A stretch of DNA of 37,056 nucleotides from Candidatus Omnitrophota bacterium (GTDB lineage: Bacteria > Omnitrophota > Omnitrophia > Omnitrophales > JACQLI01): the NCBI GenBank assembly GCA_016204125.1, contig JACQLI010000007.1, forward strand, positions 1-37,056, in the 5' to 3' direction. A program made the translations under genes and the position numbers. Under the pieces are notes generated by a model. It saw only the letters and a list, made by a program, of their open reading frames with translations. It made no database searches and was not told where the DNA came from. Shown one piece after another: positions 36,169 to 37,056 of the stretch (its first letter is position 1; every line of letters begins with the position of its first letter).

Positions 36169-37056
36169 TTATAGTGTGGGCGGCTTTTCAAAAACCATTT
36201 TTTCCTGTTCGGCAGCGCTTATCTTCTCGATAAAGGCTTTAAATTCTGGATAAATTTCCACGGGAATCACAGGTTGATCAACGACAAAAGTCACCTTCCA
36301 AATGAGTTGATTCCCCTGCTTTTCTACATGCCTTTCATAAGAACCAAATGGTTTGATCAATGATAAATTTTCGGGTATGGATTTGGGAATGTACCCTTCG
36401 GGAGGAATAATAACGTCTTCAACAGAATCCATAACCCCCACCCCTAAGAAAAGAGGATAGATACGCTGATCAAATGTTACCAAAGAGGCTAAGCCAACAA
36501 CGCTCTCGCTGGGAGATTGATCGACTAAAAGCAAGTTGCCTGCTACTTGCACAGGACCGATCAGCTTGCCTTTGACTTTGAAAGTGAAGGGTTCTTCGAC
36601 ATTCTGGGTGTCGCTAAGCTCATAACTTTCTAACTTGCTCTGCGGATAACGTGCCTTAAGACCTCTTTCCATGAGATCGCGCAGAAGGGAAGGATTGGTG
36701 TGGCGGATGACGTTTCTGAAGTCCATGCCGCGCAAGCCAGAATACTGGAGAACCCCTTCAGAGTCCATGCTTCCATCCACGTTAATCTTCGTCGTGCCTT
36801 TACTATGAAGCCGATTGCTTTTTTCCACTGGCAAATCAGGTGTAGTTTCAAAGTGAGGCTCTACACGATCAAGAATGATCACTTGTCTGTTTTCTTCAAA
36901 TGGAGTGAGAAAATCGTAGGGAGCGAAAGGCAGGGTTGGATCAATATAAAGATAACCCCCTTCCTTCTTTGGGATAGCTACGATCACGTGGTTGAAATCA
37001 TTAGAGGGAATATCGGTGATAAGCCGCCCAAGATCGGAAAGCTTCATCAGGACACC
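36169..37056 (-). CDS. C-terminal part of a DUF3857/transglutaminase-like domain protein, cut by right window edge
   Basis: Frame stays open to the window end (...GVLM KLSDLGRLITDIPSNDFNHVIVAIPKKEGGYLYIDPTLPFAPYDFL...); typical core after a transglutaminase domain. The ORF-track Met at 37047 is probably internal. Confidence 0.65.
   Translation of the reverse strand, partial: GVLMKLSDLGRLITDIPSNDFNHVIVAIPKKEGGYLYIDPTLPFAPYDFLTPFEENRQVIILDRVEPHFETTPDLPVEKSNRLHSKGTTKINVDGSMDSEGVLQYSGLRGMDFRNVIRHTNPSLLRDLMERGLKARYPQSKLESYELSDTQNVEEPFTFKVKGKLIGPVQVAGNLLLVDQSPSESVVGLASLVTFDQRIYPLFLGVGVMDSVEDVIIPPEGYIPKSIPENLSLIKPFGSYERHVEKQGNQLIWKVTFVVDQPVIPVEIYPEFKAFIEKISAAEQEKMVFEKPPTL

Noticed and set aside
1-37056. 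CRISPR arrays, tRNA/rRNA genes, transposases or phage genes
   Set aside because: No regularly spaced direct repeats, no tRNA/rRNA signature and no transposase/integrase-like ORF seen by eye; a tRNAscan/Infernal run would be needed to exclude small RNAs.

Overview
The window is densely packed and almost entirely coding, mostly on the minus strand. I see three blocks. (1) About 1-23.1 kb is a long minus-strand housekeeping/envelope superoperon. In transcription order it reads lysS, lolC/E, lolD, ilvE-like, mcsA, mcsB, clpC, AsmA/TamB-like, mlaE, mlaF, mlaD, PIN/TRAM (yacL-like), ispDF, gltX, cysS, tmk, holB, metG, tatD, CPBP protease, and an M50 site-2 protease cut by the left edge. Many junctions are 1-16 bp overlaps. 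The order resembles two Bacillota neighbourhoods (lysS/mcsAB-clpC/yacL-ispDF-gltX-cysS and tmk-holB-metS-tatD), but with diderm Lol and Mla lipid-transport modules between them. (2) About 23.2-34.8 kb is a candidate lipid/polyketide locus: an MMPL/RND exporter, a GT2 glycosyltransferase, an NAD(P)-dependent acyl-thioester-reductase-like SDR, a KAS plus a KAS-like partner with Ser at the catalytic Cys position, a hotdog protein lacking the FabZ GHFP His motif, a dedicated AcpS, an extended ACP, a SAM methyltransferase, a B12-type radical SAM enzyme, and a FabL-type enoyl-ACP reductase on the plus strand. (3) About 34.85-37.06 kb holds a small membrane protein, an aldo/keto reductase and the C-terminal part of a DUF3857/transglutaminase-like protein cut by the right edge. 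A consensus sigma70-type promoter (TTGACA-17-TATAAT) precedes lysS, and its -35 box contains the stop codon of the MMPL gene. No rRNA, tRNA, CRISPR or transposon was recognised. Taxonomy is only inferred: a diderm carrying McsAB-ClpC, possibly PVC/Omnitrophota-like.
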